From the NCBI RefSeq assembly GCF_030398385.1, contig NZ_JAOAOQ010000017.1, positions 1-64,000 of the forward strand: DNA of 64,000 bases, in the 5' to 3' direction. Both the position numbers and the translations under genes were made by a program. The stretch is from Aquibium sp. ELW1220 (lineage in GTDB: Bacteria > Pseudomonadota > Alphaproteobacteria > Rhizobiales > Rhizobiaceae). The notes under the pieces are model-generated. The model did not search any database, was not told the origin of the DNA, and was given only the letters and a program-made list of their open reading frames with translations. Shown piece after piece: positions 47,238-58,928 of this stretch; the stretch's first letter is position 1; each line of letters starts with the position of its first letter.

Positions 47238-48449
47238 TCAGCGCAGCATCAGGATCCGACAGGGATCGCCGGCCGCGGCGGCGGGCGCGAAGGGTTCGCG
47301 GATGACGAGCGCGCGCGCCTCGGCAAGGGTGCGCAGCATCGAGGAGTCCTGGACCGCAGAGGGGGTGGCGACGAGCACGCCGTCGGTCTCGACCACGCGG
47401 GCGCGCATGTAGTCCTGCCGCAGGTCGTTGGCCGCGACCGGCCCGCCGAAGACGCCGGGACGCACGTCGTCGACATGGGCGCGGCCGGCTAGCCGTGCCA
47501 CCAGCGGTTTCAGGAAGACGTGGCTGCAGACGAGGCTCGCCACGGGATTGCCGGGCAAGCCGAGGATGCGGCGCCCGGCGAGGGTTCCCGCCATCAGCGG
47601 CTTGCCGGGCCGCATCGCGATCTTCCAGAAGTCGAGGTCACCGCCCTTGGCCGCCAGCACGTCGCGGACCAGATCATGGTCGCCGACCGAGGCGCCGCCC
47701 GACGTCACGATGATCTCGGCGCCCGCTTCAAGCGCGCGGTCGATGGCCGCAGCGATCGCGTCGCGGTCGTCGGGCGCGATGCCGAGGTCGAGCGTGCGGG
47801 CGCCGGCCTGGCGCGCGATCAGCGCGACGCCATAGGTGTTGGACGAGATGATCTGGCCTTCGCCGACCACACTGCCCGGCGCCAGCAGTTCGTCGCCGGT
47901 GGCCAGCACCGCGACGAGCGGACGGCGCACGACCTCGAGTTCGGCATGATTGGCGGAGGCTGCGAGCGCCAGCGCTGCGGCGTCGACCAGCCGGCCCGCC
48001 TCCAGCAGCGGTTCGCCCTCGCTGAAATCGAGCCCGCGGCGGCGGATGTTGGCGCCGGCGCGCACCGGCTCCAGTGCTTCGACGATGCCGGGCTCGACGG
48101 TGCGGGTGTTCTCCTGGATCAGCACGCTGTCGGCGCCGTCCGGCACCGGCGCCCCCGTGAAGATGCGAACGGCCTGGCCTGGGCCGACGGCGCCCGCGAA
48201 AGGCCTGCCTGCCGGTGCGATGCCGATCACGGCGAGGCGGGCAGGGGGGGCGGCGACGTCTTCGGCGCGGACGGCATAGCCGTCCATGGCGGATGCGTCG
48301 AAGGGCGGCTGGGTGCGCAGCGCCCGCACGGGACCGGCGAGGATCCGCCCCCCGCTGTCGGCGATGCCGACGCGCTCGGACCCGAGCGGCTCCACACCGG
48401 CCAGAAGAAGCGATAGCGCCTCGTCGATGGGAAGCAGCCCGGCTGCCAT
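47238..48449 (-). CDS. moeA: molybdopterin molybdenumtransferase
   Basis: MoeA (403 residues) inserts molybdate into adenylylated molybdopterin. Four domains are recognisable: the N-terminal part with FDASAMDGYAVRAED, the distorted beta-barrel domain, the MPT-binding domain with ATGDELL, TSGGASVGDHDLV and MRPGKPLMAG, LGLPGNPVAS, and a C-terminal barrel. Its ATG overlaps the moaC stop (TGATG), so it ends the ppiD-trpD-trpC-moaC-moeA run. The next gene on this strand is parD/parE's operon end, not lexA. Confidence 0.96.
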   Translation of the reverse strand: MAAGLLPIDEALSLLLAGVEPLGSERVGIADSGGRILAGPVRALRTQPPFDASAMDGYAVRAEDVAAPPARLAVIGIAPAGRPFAGAVGPGQAVRIFTGAPVPDGADSVLIQENTRTVEPGIVEALEPVRAGANIRRRGLDFSEGEPLLEAGRLVDAAALALAASANHAELEVVRRPLVAVLATGDELLAPGSVVGEGQIISSNTYGVALIARQAGARTLDLGIAPDDRDAIAAAIDRALEAGAEIIVTSGGASVGDHDLVRDVLAAKGGDLDFWKIAMRPGKPLMAGTLAGRRILGLPGNPVASLVCSHVFLKPLVARLAGRAHVDDVRPGVFGGPVAANDLRQDYMRARVVETDGVLVATPSAVQDSSMLRTLAEARALVIREPFAPAAAAGDPCRILMLR

Positions 48450-48934
48450 CACCGGCCCGCGACGCGCCAGTCGCCGGACTTGCCGCCGGACTTCTCCAGG
48501 ACGCGAATGCCGGTGATCGTCATGCCGCGGTCGACGGCCTTGGCCATGTCGTAGATCGTCAGGCAGGCGACGGAGGCCGCCGTCAGAGCCTCCATCTCGA
48601 CGCCGGTCTTGCCCGAGACGGCAACGGTTGCGGTGACGTGCAGACCGGGCAGGGCCTCGTCGGGCTCGATCTCGACGGCGACCTTGTTCAGCATCAGCGG
48701 ATGGCAGAGCGGGATGAGGTCGTGCGTCTTCTTGGCCGCCATGATGCCGGCGATGCGGGCGGTGGCCAGCACGTCGCCCTTCTTCGCGTTGCCCTCGAGG
48801 ATCATCGCCAGCGTTTCCGGCTTCATGACGACGAAGCCTTCGGCGACGGCGATGCGCTTCGTCTCGTCCTTGGCGCCGACGTCGACCATGTGCGCTTCGC
48901 CGGAAGCACCGATATGGGTGAGGGCGCCGGCCAT
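48449..48934 (-). CDS. moaC: cyclic pyranopterin monophosphate synthase
   Basis: MoaC (161 residues) converts 3',8-cyclo-GTP to cyclic pyranopterin monophosphate. Family motifs are complete: [12 protein letters not shown], the [18 protein letters not shown] stretch, LIPLCHPL with active-site His, and [22 protein letters not shown]. It starts three bases after trpC and overlaps moeA by one base. Its partner moaA is not in the window. Confidence 0.97.
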   Translation of the reverse strand: MAGALTHIGASGEAHMVDVGAKDETKRIAVAEGFVVMKPETLAMILEGNAKKGDVLATARIAGIMAAKKTHDLIPLCHPLMLNKVAVEIEPDEALPGLHVTATVAVSGKTGVEMEALTAASVACLTIYDMAKAVDRGMTITGIRVLEKSGGKSGDWRVAGR

Positions 48935-48937
48935 CGC

Positions 48938-49756
48938 TCAGGCGGTCCGGCGCAGGCCCTCGGCCTCGCCCGAAAGCAGCGCGCGCGTGGCGGCGGCGAC
49001 GTCGGCCTGCCGCATCAGGCTCTCGCCGACCAGGAAGGTGCCGATGCCGCATCTGGCGAGGCGCAGGCAATCGGCATGGGTGAAGATGCCGCTCTCGCCG
49101 ACCAGCAGGCGATCGTCCGGCACCATCGCCGCCAGCCGCTCGGAGGTCGCGAGGTCCACCTCGAAGCTGCGCAGGTTGCGGTTGTTGACGCCGACGAGCG
49201 GCGAGGACAGGCGAAGCGCGCGCTCCATCTCGGCCTCGTCGTGCACTTCCACCAACACGTCCATGCCGATCTCGAAGGCGGCTTCCTCCAGCGCCTTCGC
49301 CTCGTCGTCGGAGAGGCTCGCCATGATGACGAGGATCGCGTCGGCGCCCCAGCTGCGCGCCTCGAAGACCTGGTAGGGCTCGAACATGAAGTCCTTGCGC
49401 AGCGCGGGCAGGGCGCATGCGGCGCGCGCGGCGGTGAGGAATTCGGGGGCGCCCTGGAAGGAGGGGGCGTCGGTCAGCACCGACAGGCAGGCGGCACCGC
49501 CCGCCTCGTAGGCGGCGGCGAGCGACGGCGGGTCGAAGTCGGCGCGGATCAGGCCCTTGGACGGGCTCGCCTTCTTGATCTCCGCGATCAGCGCGAACGA
49601 TCCCGCCTCGCGCTTGCGGCGCAGCGCGGCGGCAAAGCCGCGCGGCCGGTCGGCGTCCTTCGCGCGCGCGCGCATGTCCGTCAGGGAAACCGCGGCCCTG
49701 GCGGCGGCGATCTCCTCGCGCTTGTACGCCTCGATCTTCTTCAGGATGTCGCTCAC
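48938..49756 (-). CDS. trpC: indole-3-glycerol phosphate synthase
   Basis: TrpC (272 residues) closes the indole ring in tryptophan synthesis. The (beta/alpha)8 barrel motifs are seen: [15 protein letters not shown] near residues 57-71, [45 protein letters not shown] and [11 protein letters not shown]. The GTG start overlaps the trpD stop (GTGA). It is monofunctional, without TrpF. Confidence 0.97.
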   Translation of the reverse strand: MSDILKKIEAYKREEIAAARAAVSLTDMRARAKDADRPRGFAAALRRKREAGSFALIAEIKKASPSKGLIRADFDPPSLAAAYEAGGAACLSVLTDAPSFQGAPEFLTAARAACALPALRKDFMFEPYQVFEARSWGADAILVIMASLSDDEAKALEEAAFEIGMDVLVEVHDEAEMERALRLSSPLVGVNNRNLRSFEVDLATSERLAAMVPDDRLLVGESGIFTHADCLRLARCGIGTFLVGESLMRQADVAAATRALLSGEAEGLRRTA

Positions 49757-50775
49757 GCGCCCGCCTCGCGGTTCGAGACCTTGATGAGGCGCTCGAGCGC
49801 CTGTTCCGCCTTGCCCGAATCGATCGACTGCGCCGCGACGCCGACGCCGTCGGCGAGCGATGCGACGCGGCCAGCGACCAGAAGGGCGGCGGCGGCATTC
49901 ATCAGGACGATGTCGCGGTAGGGCGATTTCTCGCCGGCCAGCACCGAGCGCAGCGCCAGAGCGTTGTGGGCAGCGTCGCCGCCGCGCAGGTCGGCGAAAT
50001 CGGCGCGCGGCAGTCCGGCGGCCTCGGGCGTGACGGTGAAGAGTTCGATGGCGCCGTCGCGGAGCTGCGCGACCTTGGTGCTGCCGGCGGTCGTCACCTC
50101 GTCGAGCCCGTCGCCATGCACCACCCAGGCTGCCTCCGCGCCGAGCGCCTTGAGGACGCTCGCCACCGGCTCGACCCATTCGGGCGAGAACACGCCGACC
50201 ATCAGCCGCTTGACGCCGGCCGGGTTCGACAGCGGCCCGAGCAGATTGAAGATGGTGCGGGTGCCCAGTTCCACCCGCGCCGGGCCGACATGCTTCATTG
50301 CCGAATGATGGCGCGGCGCGAACATGAAGCCGACACCGGCCTCCCTTATGCAGCTCGCGATCTCCTTCGGGCCGATGTCGATGTCGATGCCCAGCGCCAT
50401 CAGCGTGTCGGCCGCGCCCGATTTCGACGACAGCGCGCGGTTGCCGTGCTTGGCCACCGGCACGCCTGCACCCGCCAGCACGAAGGCCGAGCAGGTGGAG
50501 ATGTTGTAGGAGCCCGAGACGTCGCCGCCGGTGCCGACGATGTCGATCGCGTCGGCGGGCGCCTCCACCGGCAGCATCTTGGCGCGCATGGTGGCGACGG
50601 CGCCGGAGATCTCGTCCACCGTCTCGCCGCGCACGCGCATGGCCATCAGGAAGCCGCCGATCTGGGCCGGCGTCGCCTCGCCGGACATGACGATCTCGAA
50701 CGCCTGGCGCGCCTCCTCGAAGCTCAGCGACTGGCCGGACGCGACCTTGGCGATGAAGGGTTTGAAATCGCTCAT
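49753..50775 (-). CDS. trpD: anthranilate phosphoribosyltransferase
   Basis: TrpD (340 residues) transfers phosphoribose to anthranilate. Motifs are [20 protein letters not shown] near residues 80-99, [15 protein letters not shown] near 107, and [20 protein letters not shown] near 152. It overlaps trpC by four bases and follows ppiD after 11 bases. No trpG or trpE is present here; in Rhizobiales a fused trpEG usually lies elsewhere. Confidence 0.97.
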   Translation of the reverse strand: MSDFKPFIAKVASGQSLSFEEARQAFEIVMSGEATPAQIGGFLMAMRVRGETVDEISGAVATMRAKMLPVEAPADAIDIVGTGGDVSGSYNISTCSAFVLAGAGVPVAKHGNRALSSKSGAADTLMALGIDIDIGPKEIASCIREAGVGFMFAPRHHSAMKHVGPARVELGTRTIFNLLGPLSNPAGVKRLMVGVFSPEWVEPVASVLKALGAEAAWVVHGDGLDEVTTAGSTKVAQLRDGAIELFTVTPEAAGLPRADFADLRGGDAAHNALALRSVLAGEKSPYRDIVLMNAAAALLVAGRVASLADGVGVAAQSIDSGKAEQALERLIKVSNREAGA

Positions 50776-50786
50776 CGCCCGTTCCG

Positions 50787-52676
50787 TCAGAAGCTCAGGG
50801 CCTGGTCGATGGCCGTCCGGTTGACGGTCACCTCGTATCGCTGCTGCAGTTCGGCGACCATCTGGTCGAGCAGGTCGTCCGACCAGCCGGACCGGAAGGC
50901 CTGGCGCATGTCGGGCGCGACGGATTCCGCACTGGCGCCGGCGGGCTCGAACACTTCCGTCACCTTGAAGACGATCTGGCCGTCCCCCGACGGTGTCGGC
51001 ACCAGACCGGTGCCGCCATCGGTGACGCCGTAGACGGCGGCCACGCCCGTCTCGCCGAGATCGGGATCGGTGGCGCCGCGGCGCACGCCGCGCTTGACCT
51101 GCTTCTCGTAGCCGAGTTCGGCGGCGATCTCATCCAGCGTCGCGCCGTCCCTGACCCGCTTCTCGATCCCGCCCGCCCGCTCGGCGAGGCGTGCGGATAC
51201 CTGCGCCGCCGTCCAGTCGGCGACGACGCGGTCGCGCACCTCGTCGAGCGCACGGTCGCGCGCCGGCGTGATGCTGCGGACCTCATAGTAGACGAAGCCG
51301 TCGGAGCCGATGTTGATCGGCGGGTTCTCGACGTCGATCTCGGTCTCGAAGGCCTGGCGCAGCAGTTCGGCCGTCTCGGGAATGTCGCGCAGCACCGCGC
51401 CCGAGGGATCCTGGCCGGCGCGGCTGACGGATTCGACCGGCGTGACGGTCAGTCCGAGCGATGCGGCTGCTTCCTGCATAGTGCTGCCGGCGGCGCGCGC
51501 GTCCTCGTAGCGGTCGTGCACGTCGAGAAGAACGCGGTTGGCCTCGGCCAGCGCGAGGTCGCGGCGGATCTGTTCCTGTACCTCCGAGAGCGGCTTCACG
51601 GTCTGCGGGATGATTTCGGTCACGCGGACGATGGCCGGGCCGAACGCGCCCTGCACGATGCCGCTGACCTCGTCCTTGGCGAGGCCGAAGGCCGCGTCGG
51701 CGATGGCCGGGTCCGGCACGCGCGACTTCTCGACCGTGCCGAGCCGGACGTCGTCGAGGCTTCGTCCGTCGGCTTCGACCATCTGCTCGAAGGTCGCGCC
51801 GCCGAGCAGGCGGTCGGCGGCGATCTTCGCCGCGTCCTCGTTGAGGAAGACGATCTGGTCGATGGTGCGCCGCTCCGGCGTCGTGAAGGCCGCGATCGTG
51901 CGCTGGTAGTCTTCAGCCACCTGCTCGTCGGTGATGGCCGACGTGTCGGCGATGTCTTCGGGCTCGAGCTTGACGTAGTCGATCTTGCGGTATTCGGGCG
52001 CTGCGTAGCGCGCCTTGTTCTCTTCGAAATAGGCCGTCAGCTGCGCCTCGGTCGGCGCCTCGATCGGCTCGACCAGCGCCGGCGGCAGGACGAGATATTC
52101 GACCGTGCGGTCTTCGCCCTGGTAGAGTGCGACCGCGCGCAGGAAGGTGTCCGGCACCGACAGGCCGTCCGAAATCGCCTCGACGATCTGCTGGCGGATC
52201 GCGACCTGCTCGCGGTTCTTCAGATAATCCTCGGGCCGCATCCCGATCTGGCGCAGCACGAACTCGAACTGGCGGCGGTCGAAGCTGCCGCCGGGCCCCC
52301 GGAAGGCCGGATCCTCGGCGGTGAGTACGGCGATCCTGTCTTTCGAGACGCCGAGGTTCATGACGCGGGCCTGCTCGTCGAGCACGGCGCCCGCGACCAG
52401 CTGCGACAGGACCTGCTGGTCGACGCCGAGCGCCACCGCCTGCTCGCGCGTCACCCTGGTGCCGAAGCGCTGCGACAGGACCGAGAGCTGGCGGTCGTAG
52501 GCCAGCCGGTACTCGATCGGCGTCACGGTGGTCTCACCGGCGGTAATGACGGCATTGCCGCCGAAGCCGTTGGCGATCTGTCCGGAAATTCCCCAGACGG
52601 CGAAGCTCAGAACCAGCAGCAGAAGCAGAAGCTTCGCTACCCACGTGCCGGCCGCCGAACGCAATGAATCGAGCAT
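50787..52676 (-). CDS. ppiD: PpiD-like periplasmic peptidyl-prolyl isomerase/chaperone
   Basis: This 629-residue membrane-anchored chaperone resembles PpiD. An N-terminal membrane anchor (about 14-34, [20 protein letters not shown]) is followed by a SurA_N-type chaperone region (to about 250), a parvulin domain (about 260-360) and a further C-terminal parvulin-like segment. The parvulin catalytic residues are not well conserved, as in E. coli PpiD. It assists folding of proteins leaving the Sec translocon. It is divergent from tpiA and upstream of trpD. Confidence 0.92.
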   Translation of the reverse strand: MLDSLRSAAGTWVAKLLLLLLVLSFAVWGISGQIANGFGGNAVITAGETTVTPIEYRLAYDRQLSVLSQRFGTRVTREQAVALGVDQQVLSQLVAGAVLDEQARVMNLGVSKDRIAVLTAEDPAFRGPGGSFDRRQFEFVLRQIGMRPEDYLKNREQVAIRQQIVEAISDGLSVPDTFLRAVALYQGEDRTVEYLVLPPALVEPIEAPTEAQLTAYFEENKARYAAPEYRKIDYVKLEPEDIADTSAITDEQVAEDYQRTIAAFTTPERRTIDQIVFLNEDAAKIAADRLLGGATFEQMVEADGRSLDDVRLGTVEKSRVPDPAIADAAFGLAKDEVSGIVQGAFGPAIVRVTEIIPQTVKPLSEVQEQIRRDLALAEANRVLLDVHDRYEDARAAGSTMQEAAASLGLTVTPVESVSRAGQDPSGAVLRDIPETAELLRQAFETEIDVENPPINIGSDGFVYYEVRSITPARDRALDEVRDRVVADWTAAQVSARLAERAGGIEKRVRDGATLDEIAAELGYEKQVKRGVRRGATDPDLGETGVAAVYGVTDGGTGLVPTPSGDGQIVFKVTEVFEPAGASAESVAPDMRQAFRSGWSDDLLDQMVAELQQRYEVTVNRTAIDQALSF

Positions 52677-52829
52677 GTCCTACCCAAGATTATCCTGTCG
52701 CCCCGCCTGTGCGCGGCGCGGTCACGGAGCACAGCAAATAGACTCCTTCATGGCGGGTGTCGATTGCTTTATGGGTCCGGTTTGGTAGGAAACCCCTGCA
52801 TCACACCGCCTTCGATGGAGAATTTCGTC

Positions 52830-53594
52830 ATGACCAAGGGCATAAAGCCGCTCGTCGCCGGCAACTGGAAGATGAACGGCACCAGCGCGTCGCTGCCCGA
52901 GGCGCGCGCCATCGGCAACGGCTTCATGCGCGGCCTCGACGCGGAATGCGATGCGCTTCTGTGCTTTCCGGCGACGCTCGTCTGGCGGGCGCAGCAGATC
53001 CTCGCCTCGACGCCGGTCAGGAGCGGCGGGCAGGACTGCCATGCCCGCGCGAGCGGCGCCCACACCGGCGACATCTCGGCGGAGATGCTGAAGGATGCCG
53101 GCGCGAGCCACGTCATCGTCGGTCATTCGGAACGCCGTGCCGACCATGGCGAGGACGACGCGACGGTGCGGGCGAAGGCCGAAGCCGCGTGGCAGGCGGG
53201 CCTCGTCGCCATCGTCTGCGTCGGCGAGACACGCGCCGAGCGCGAGGCGGGCGAAACGCTTGCGGTTCTCTCGCGCCAGCTCGCGGGATCCGTCCCCGAG
53301 GGCGCGAATGCAAAGACGATGATCGTCGCCTACGAGCCGGTCTGGGCGATCGGGACCGGCCTGACCCCGTCGCCGGACGACGTCGCCGTCGCCCATGCGC
53401 ATATCCGTGCGGAACTGCGCCGCATCATCGGCGAGGCGGCATCGACCACGCGCATCCTCTATGGCGGCTCGGTGAAGCCGTCGAACGCGGTGGAGCTGCT
53501 CGGCATCGACAATGTCGACGGCGCGCTCGTGGGCGGCGCCAGCCTCAAGGCCGCCGACTTCCTCGGCATCGCCGATGCCTATCGCTCCATCTGA
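52830..53594 (+). CDS. tpiA: triose-phosphate isomerase
   Basis: TIM (254 residues) interconverts dihydroxyacetone phosphate and glyceraldehyde-3-phosphate. Catalytic residues are visible: Lys14 in AGNWKMNG, His in VIVGHSERR and Glu in [12 protein letters not shown], the flexible loop, and the phosphate site YGGSVKPSN. The ATG at 52830 has GGAG nine bases upstream; an ATG at 52815 lies within that region. It is divergent from ppiD. Confidence 0.97.
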   Translation: MTKGIKPLVAGNWKMNGTSASLPEARAIGNGFMRGLDAECDALLCFPATLVWRAQQILASTPVRSGGQDCHARASGAHTGDISAEMLKDAGASHVIVGHSERRADHGEDDATVRAKAEAAWQAGLVAIVCVGETRAEREAGETLAVLSRQLAGSVPEGANAKTMIVAYEPVWAIGTGLTPSPDDVAVAHAHIRAELRRIIGEAASTTRILYGGSVKPSNAVELLGIDNVDGALVGGASLKAADFLGIADAYRSI

Positions 53595-53761
53595 GAGACG
53601 GCGGACGAAGGAATCGTTTGAATTTGCCGGTCCGGCCCCCATATCGGGGCCAGACGTCACATCGGCGGCGTTCGGGCTTGGAAACGTCGGCAAAGGCGTG
53701 TATTGAGCCGCGTCTCCTTCCCAGGGCACCGCGTGCCCGGACACATCCGCGGAATTGATCA

Positions 53762-54136
53762 ATGGAAACCGTCCTCATCGTCATTCACCTGATGATCGTG
53801 CTCGCGCTGGTCGGCGTCGTGCTGCTTCAGCGCTCGGAGGGCGGCGGCCTCGGCATCGGCGGCGGGTCCGGCTTCATGACGGCGCGCGGCGCAGCCAATG
53901 CGCTCACCCGCGCCACGGCGATCCTGGCGGCGGCCTTCTTCGTCACCTCGCTCGGCCTGTCGCTGATCGCACGCTACGGCGAGCAGCCCATCGACATCCT
54001 CGATCGCCTGCCAGCCGGCCAGCAGGAACAGGGCGGCGGCACGGGCGGCGGCGTGCTCGACCAGCTCGGCGGCAGCGACACGCCTGCCGCGCCGGCACCG
54101 GCGCCCGCCGGTCCGCAGGTTCCGAGCGGCCAGTAA
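53762..54136 (+). CDS. secG: preprotein translocase subunit SecG
   Basis: SecG (124 residues) is an accessory subunit of SecYEG. The first membrane helix (5-22) is followed by the conserved QRSEGGGLGIGGGSG segment and a second helix (about 52-70). The C-terminal 50 residues are a Gly/Gln/Ala/Pro-rich tail, longer than in E. coli but common in Rhizobiales. It is 167 bases after tpiA. Confidence 0.95.
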   Translation: METVLIVIHLMIVLALVGVVLLQRSEGGGLGIGGGSGFMTARGAANALTRATAILAAAFFVTSLGLSLIARYGEQPIDILDRLPAGQQEQGGGTGGGVLDQLGGSDTPAAPAPAPAGPQVPSGQ

Positions 54137-54399
54137 TTCGCCGCTCATCGCGAACAGGGTGTTCGTTTAGACTTCGTTATTGCTCGCCGGAGGGCTGTTC
54201 TTCGGCGGCATGGGGGAACAGCGCGCAGTCTGCACTGTTGTCGATCTGCAACCGCGCCCGACGAACCGACCCGATTGCTGCAACCACTTGCCGATTGGAC
54301 TTGAGCCCGCGTGCTGCAATGCGGTATTCCTGTCCACCGGCTTCGGTGGGCGATCCCGCTTCGGAGCCTTGCGCAAAACCACGGCAGGTCGCGAACGTC

Positions 54400-55227
54400 A
54401 TGCGGACAACTCGTCTATTCATTGCGGCGCTCGGCGCCGTCATCGCCCTCAGCCTGACCCTTCCGGCGTCGGCCGAACGCGACCGGGTCGATCCCGGCGC
54501 GGCGGAAACCCTCAAGCGCGCCCAGAAGCCCCAGGCGCGGAACGAGGTGAAAACGAAGAACGTCAAGCTCGCCGAGAAGCCGAAGCCGCCGACGGTGTCG
54601 GAGGTGATGGCCGCGGGCAACAATGGCGAGCTGCGGTCCGAGACCAGACCCGGAGATCCGCTGATCGGAATTTTCGGCAGCCGGACGGCGAAGCTCCTGC
54701 CGCAGACCGAGGCGCTCGATTCGGTGCTGGAGAAGCGCCAGAAGGGCAAGACGTTTGCGGTGAAGAACGAGTTCGTCCCGCAGACGGTGCCCTTCTCGGG
54801 CTATCCGCGCGGCACCATCGTCATCAACACGTCCGAGCGCTTCCTCTACCTGGTGGAATCCTCCAACAGCGCGCGGCGCTACGCCATCGCGGTCGGCCGC
54901 GAGGGCCTTGAGTTCAAGGGTGCGGCCAAGGTGGGCGACAAGCAGGAATGGCCCCGCTGGATCCCGACCCAGGACATGCAGAAGCGCGAGCCGAAGAAGT
55001 ACGGCCAGTACAAGGACGGCATGCCGGGCGGCCCCGACAACCCGCTCGGCGCGCGCGCCATCTACCTGCACCAGAACAGCAAGGACACCCACATCCGCAT
55101 CCACGGAACGAACGCGCCGCAGACCATCGGCACGAATTCGTCGAACGGCTGCTTCCGGATGATCAACGAGCACGTCATGGACCTCTACGGCCGCGTGCCG
55201 ATGGGCGCCAACGTCGTCGTTCTCTGA
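54400..55227 (+). CDS. L,D-transpeptidase (YkuD domain)
   Basis: This 275-residue periplasmic enzyme makes 3-3 peptidoglycan cross-links or attaches proteins to the wall. A signal peptide (1-25, cleavage near ASA-ER) is followed by a basic, disordered part to about 110 and the YkuD domain. The domain has YLHQNSKDTHIRIHGT (His) and the catalytic TNSSNGCFRM with Cys near residue 254. The ATG at 54400 fits the signal peptide but has a poor ribosome binding site. A perfect hairpin follows. Confidence 0.92.
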   Translation: MRTTRLFIAALGAVIALSLTLPASAERDRVDPGAAETLKRAQKPQARNEVKTKNVKLAEKPKPPTVSEVMAAGNNGELRSETRPGDPLIGIFGSRTAKLLPQTEALDSVLEKRQKGKTFAVKNEFVPQTVPFSGYPRGTIVINTSERFLYLVESSNSARRYAIAVGREGLEFKGAAKVGDKQEWPRWIPTQDMQKREPKKYGQYKDGMPGGPDNPLGARAIYLHQNSKDTHIRIHGTNAPQTIGTNSSNGCFRMINEHVMDLYGRVPMGANVVVL

Positions 55228-55252
55228 CGCACCTCCCGAACGCCTGAACGAG

Positions 55253-55284
55253 GAAGGCCCGCGAACCGGAATTCGCGGGCCTTC
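55253..55284. terminator. bidirectional terminator between convergent genes
   Basis: GAAGGCCCGCGAA (55253-55265) pairs perfectly with TTCGCGGGCCTTC (55272-55284) over a six-base loop. It stands between the end of the L,D-transpeptidase gene and the end of the acyl-CoA dehydrogenase gene; no long T run is present. Confidence 0.75.
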
Positions 55285-55318
55285 GTCGTTTCGGGCGTCA
55301 GTCGCGCGGGTCGGTCGT

Positions 55319-56974
55319 TCAGATCGGCCGCGCCCGCTCGACGATCGAGCGCGTGTCGACACCGGCCGGCAGCGTGCCGAAGGCGTGGCCCCAGTCGTTG
55401 CCGAGCCGGCTGGCGCAGAAGGCGTCGGCCACCGCCGCCGGCGCGTGGCGGACGAGCAGCGCGCCCTGCAGCACCGTCATCATCCGCTCCACCAGCCGCC
55501 GCGCGCGGTGCTCCATGTCGGCCCGTTGCGCGAAGTCGGCTTCCAGCGACCGGGCGGCCGCATCGAGACGGCTGTCGGCGCCGCGTGCGGCTGAGATCTC
55601 GGCCAGATAGACGCCGAGGATGTCCGGCGTCTTCTGCAGCGCCCGCAGCACGTCGAGGCACATGACGTTGCCCGAGCCTTCCCAGATCGAGTTGAGCGGG
55701 ATTTCCTTGTAGAGGAGACCGAGCGGCCCTTCGTCGACATAGCCGTTGCCGCCCAGCACCTCCATCGCCTCCACGACGCCGTTCGGCGCGCGCTTGCAGA
55801 CCCAGTATTTCACCGCCGGCGTGCACAGCCGCACGAAGGCGGCATCCTCGGCGCTTCCCGCCGCCATGCCGTCGAAAGCGCGCGCGAGCCGCAGCGCAAG
55901 CAGCGTCGCCGCTTCCGATTCGATGGCGAGGTCGGCGACCACGTTGGTCATCAGCGGCTGGTCGATCAGGTGGCGCTGGAAGGCGCGGCGGTGGAAGGCG
56001 TGGTGCAGCGCCTGCGCCACCGCGCCGCGCAGCAGGCCGGCCGAACCCAGCGCGCAGTCGAGCCGCGTGAAGGTGCCCATCTCGAGGATGGTCGGGATGC
56101 CGCGGCCTTCCTCGCCGACGAGCCAGCCATGGGCATTGTGGAATTCGACCTCGGAGGAGGCGTTCGACTTGTTGCCGACCTTGTCCTTCAGGCGCTGGAT
56201 GCGCACCGCGTTCTTCGTCCCGTCCGGCAGCCGGCGCGGCACGAGGAAGCAGGACAGGCCGCCCGGCGCCTGGGCGAGCACCAGGTGCGCGTCGATCTGC
56301 GGGCAGGAGAAGAACCATTTGTGTCCGGTAAGGAGGAACTCATCGCCGGTGCCGCTGCCTGCCGGCACCGCGACGGTGGTGTTGGAGCGCACGTCCGACC
56401 CGCCCTGCTTCTCGGTCATGCCCATCCCGACCAGAGCCCCGGTCTTGTCGGCGACGGGAATGTCGCGCGGGTCGTAGCTGCGCGTGCCGATCCTGGCGAG
56501 AACGGTCTCAGCAATCCCGCCCTGGCCGCGCAGCGCCGGCACGCTGCCATAGGTCATGGTGGTCGGGCACTGGCTGCCCGGCTCCACCTGCGCATGCATG
56601 ATGTAGGCGGCTGCGCGCGCGGTGTGGGCGGCGGGACCCGGCTCGACCCACGGGCCGGAATGGAGGCCTTCGCCGATGATCAGGCTCATGATCCGGTGCC
56701 AGGCCGGGTGGAACTCCACCCGGTCGACACGGTTGCCGGAGCGGTCGAAGGTCTTCAGTTCCGGCGGGAATTTGTGCGCGAGCCGTCCGGCCTCGATCGT
56801 TTCGGCGCGTCCGAGCAGGGCGCCATAGGCTGCCAGACGATCGGCCGCGGGACCGGCGCCCATGGCGGCAGCGGCGCCGGCCAGCGCCCTGTCGGTGGCG
56901 AAGAGATTGAAATCCTCGAGTGCCGGCGGCTGGTTCAGGACCTCGTGGGTCTCGAAGGCGGGCAGGGCGGTCAT
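55319..56974 (-). CDS. AidB-like acyl-CoA dehydrogenase
   Basis: This 551-residue FAD protein belongs to the AidB subfamily of acyl-CoA dehydrogenases. The N-terminal domain typical of AidB is present (FETHEVLNQPPALEDFNLF), followed by GMGMTEKQGGSDVRSNTT, the FSCPQIDAHLVLAQ region, MEVLGGNGYVDEGPLGLLYKE and NSIWEGSGNVMCLDVLRAL. In E. coli AidB is induced by alkylation and binds DNA; whether this one dehydrogenates acyl-CoA is unknown. GGAGG is well placed before the ATG at 56974. It is divergent from pyrG. Confidence 0.92.
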   Translation of the reverse strand: MTALPAFETHEVLNQPPALEDFNLFATDRALAGAAAAMGAGPAADRLAAYGALLGRAETIEAGRLAHKFPPELKTFDRSGNRVDRVEFHPAWHRIMSLIIGEGLHSGPWVEPGPAAHTARAAAYIMHAQVEPGSQCPTTMTYGSVPALRGQGGIAETVLARIGTRSYDPRDIPVADKTGALVGMGMTEKQGGSDVRSNTTVAVPAGSGTGDEFLLTGHKWFFSCPQIDAHLVLAQAPGGLSCFLVPRRLPDGTKNAVRIQRLKDKVGNKSNASSEVEFHNAHGWLVGEEGRGIPTILEMGTFTRLDCALGSAGLLRGAVAQALHHAFHRRAFQRHLIDQPLMTNVVADLAIESEAATLLALRLARAFDGMAAGSAEDAAFVRLCTPAVKYWVCKRAPNGVVEAMEVLGGNGYVDEGPLGLLYKEIPLNSIWEGSGNVMCLDVLRALQKTPDILGVYLAEISAARGADSRLDAAARSLEADFAQRADMEHRARRLVERMMTVLQGALLVRHAPAAVADAFCASRLGNDWGHAFGTLPAGVDTRSIVERARPI

Positions 56975-57181
56975 GACGTTCCTCCAGTCTTGCTCCGCCG
57001 CCGCGCGTGCGGGGCGGCGCGGAGCCTCCTGCAGGGGTTGTGGACCATCCGGCCGACCGCCCGCAACCCGGCCAACCGTCGCGCCGCGCCGGCGCGGCCT
57101 GACCCTGCGTCACGGACAGCCGGGGGATAACGCGTTGCGGCAGGTGCTTTTTCGCTGGCGGAATCGCAAGCGCAGCGATAA

Positions 57182-58822
<1,641 letters not shown>

Positions 58823-58871
58823 GCGACGGCCACTGGTCCGTTGCGGGACGTCGGGAAATCGCCAATAGAAT

Positions 58872-58908
58872 AACGCCAGGGGCGTTGTGCCGCGGAGCTG
58901 ATCCGCGG
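58872..58908 (+). terminator. tandem small hairpins after pyrG
   Basis: AACGCC/GGCGTT (58872-58877 with 58881-58886) and CCGCGGA/TCCGCGG (58890-58896 with 58902-58908) form two short perfect stems 50 to 86 bases after the pyrG stop. There is no T run, so termination is uncertain. Confidence 0.4.
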
Positions 58909-58928
58909 GGGTCTGGGGATTTTCCGGA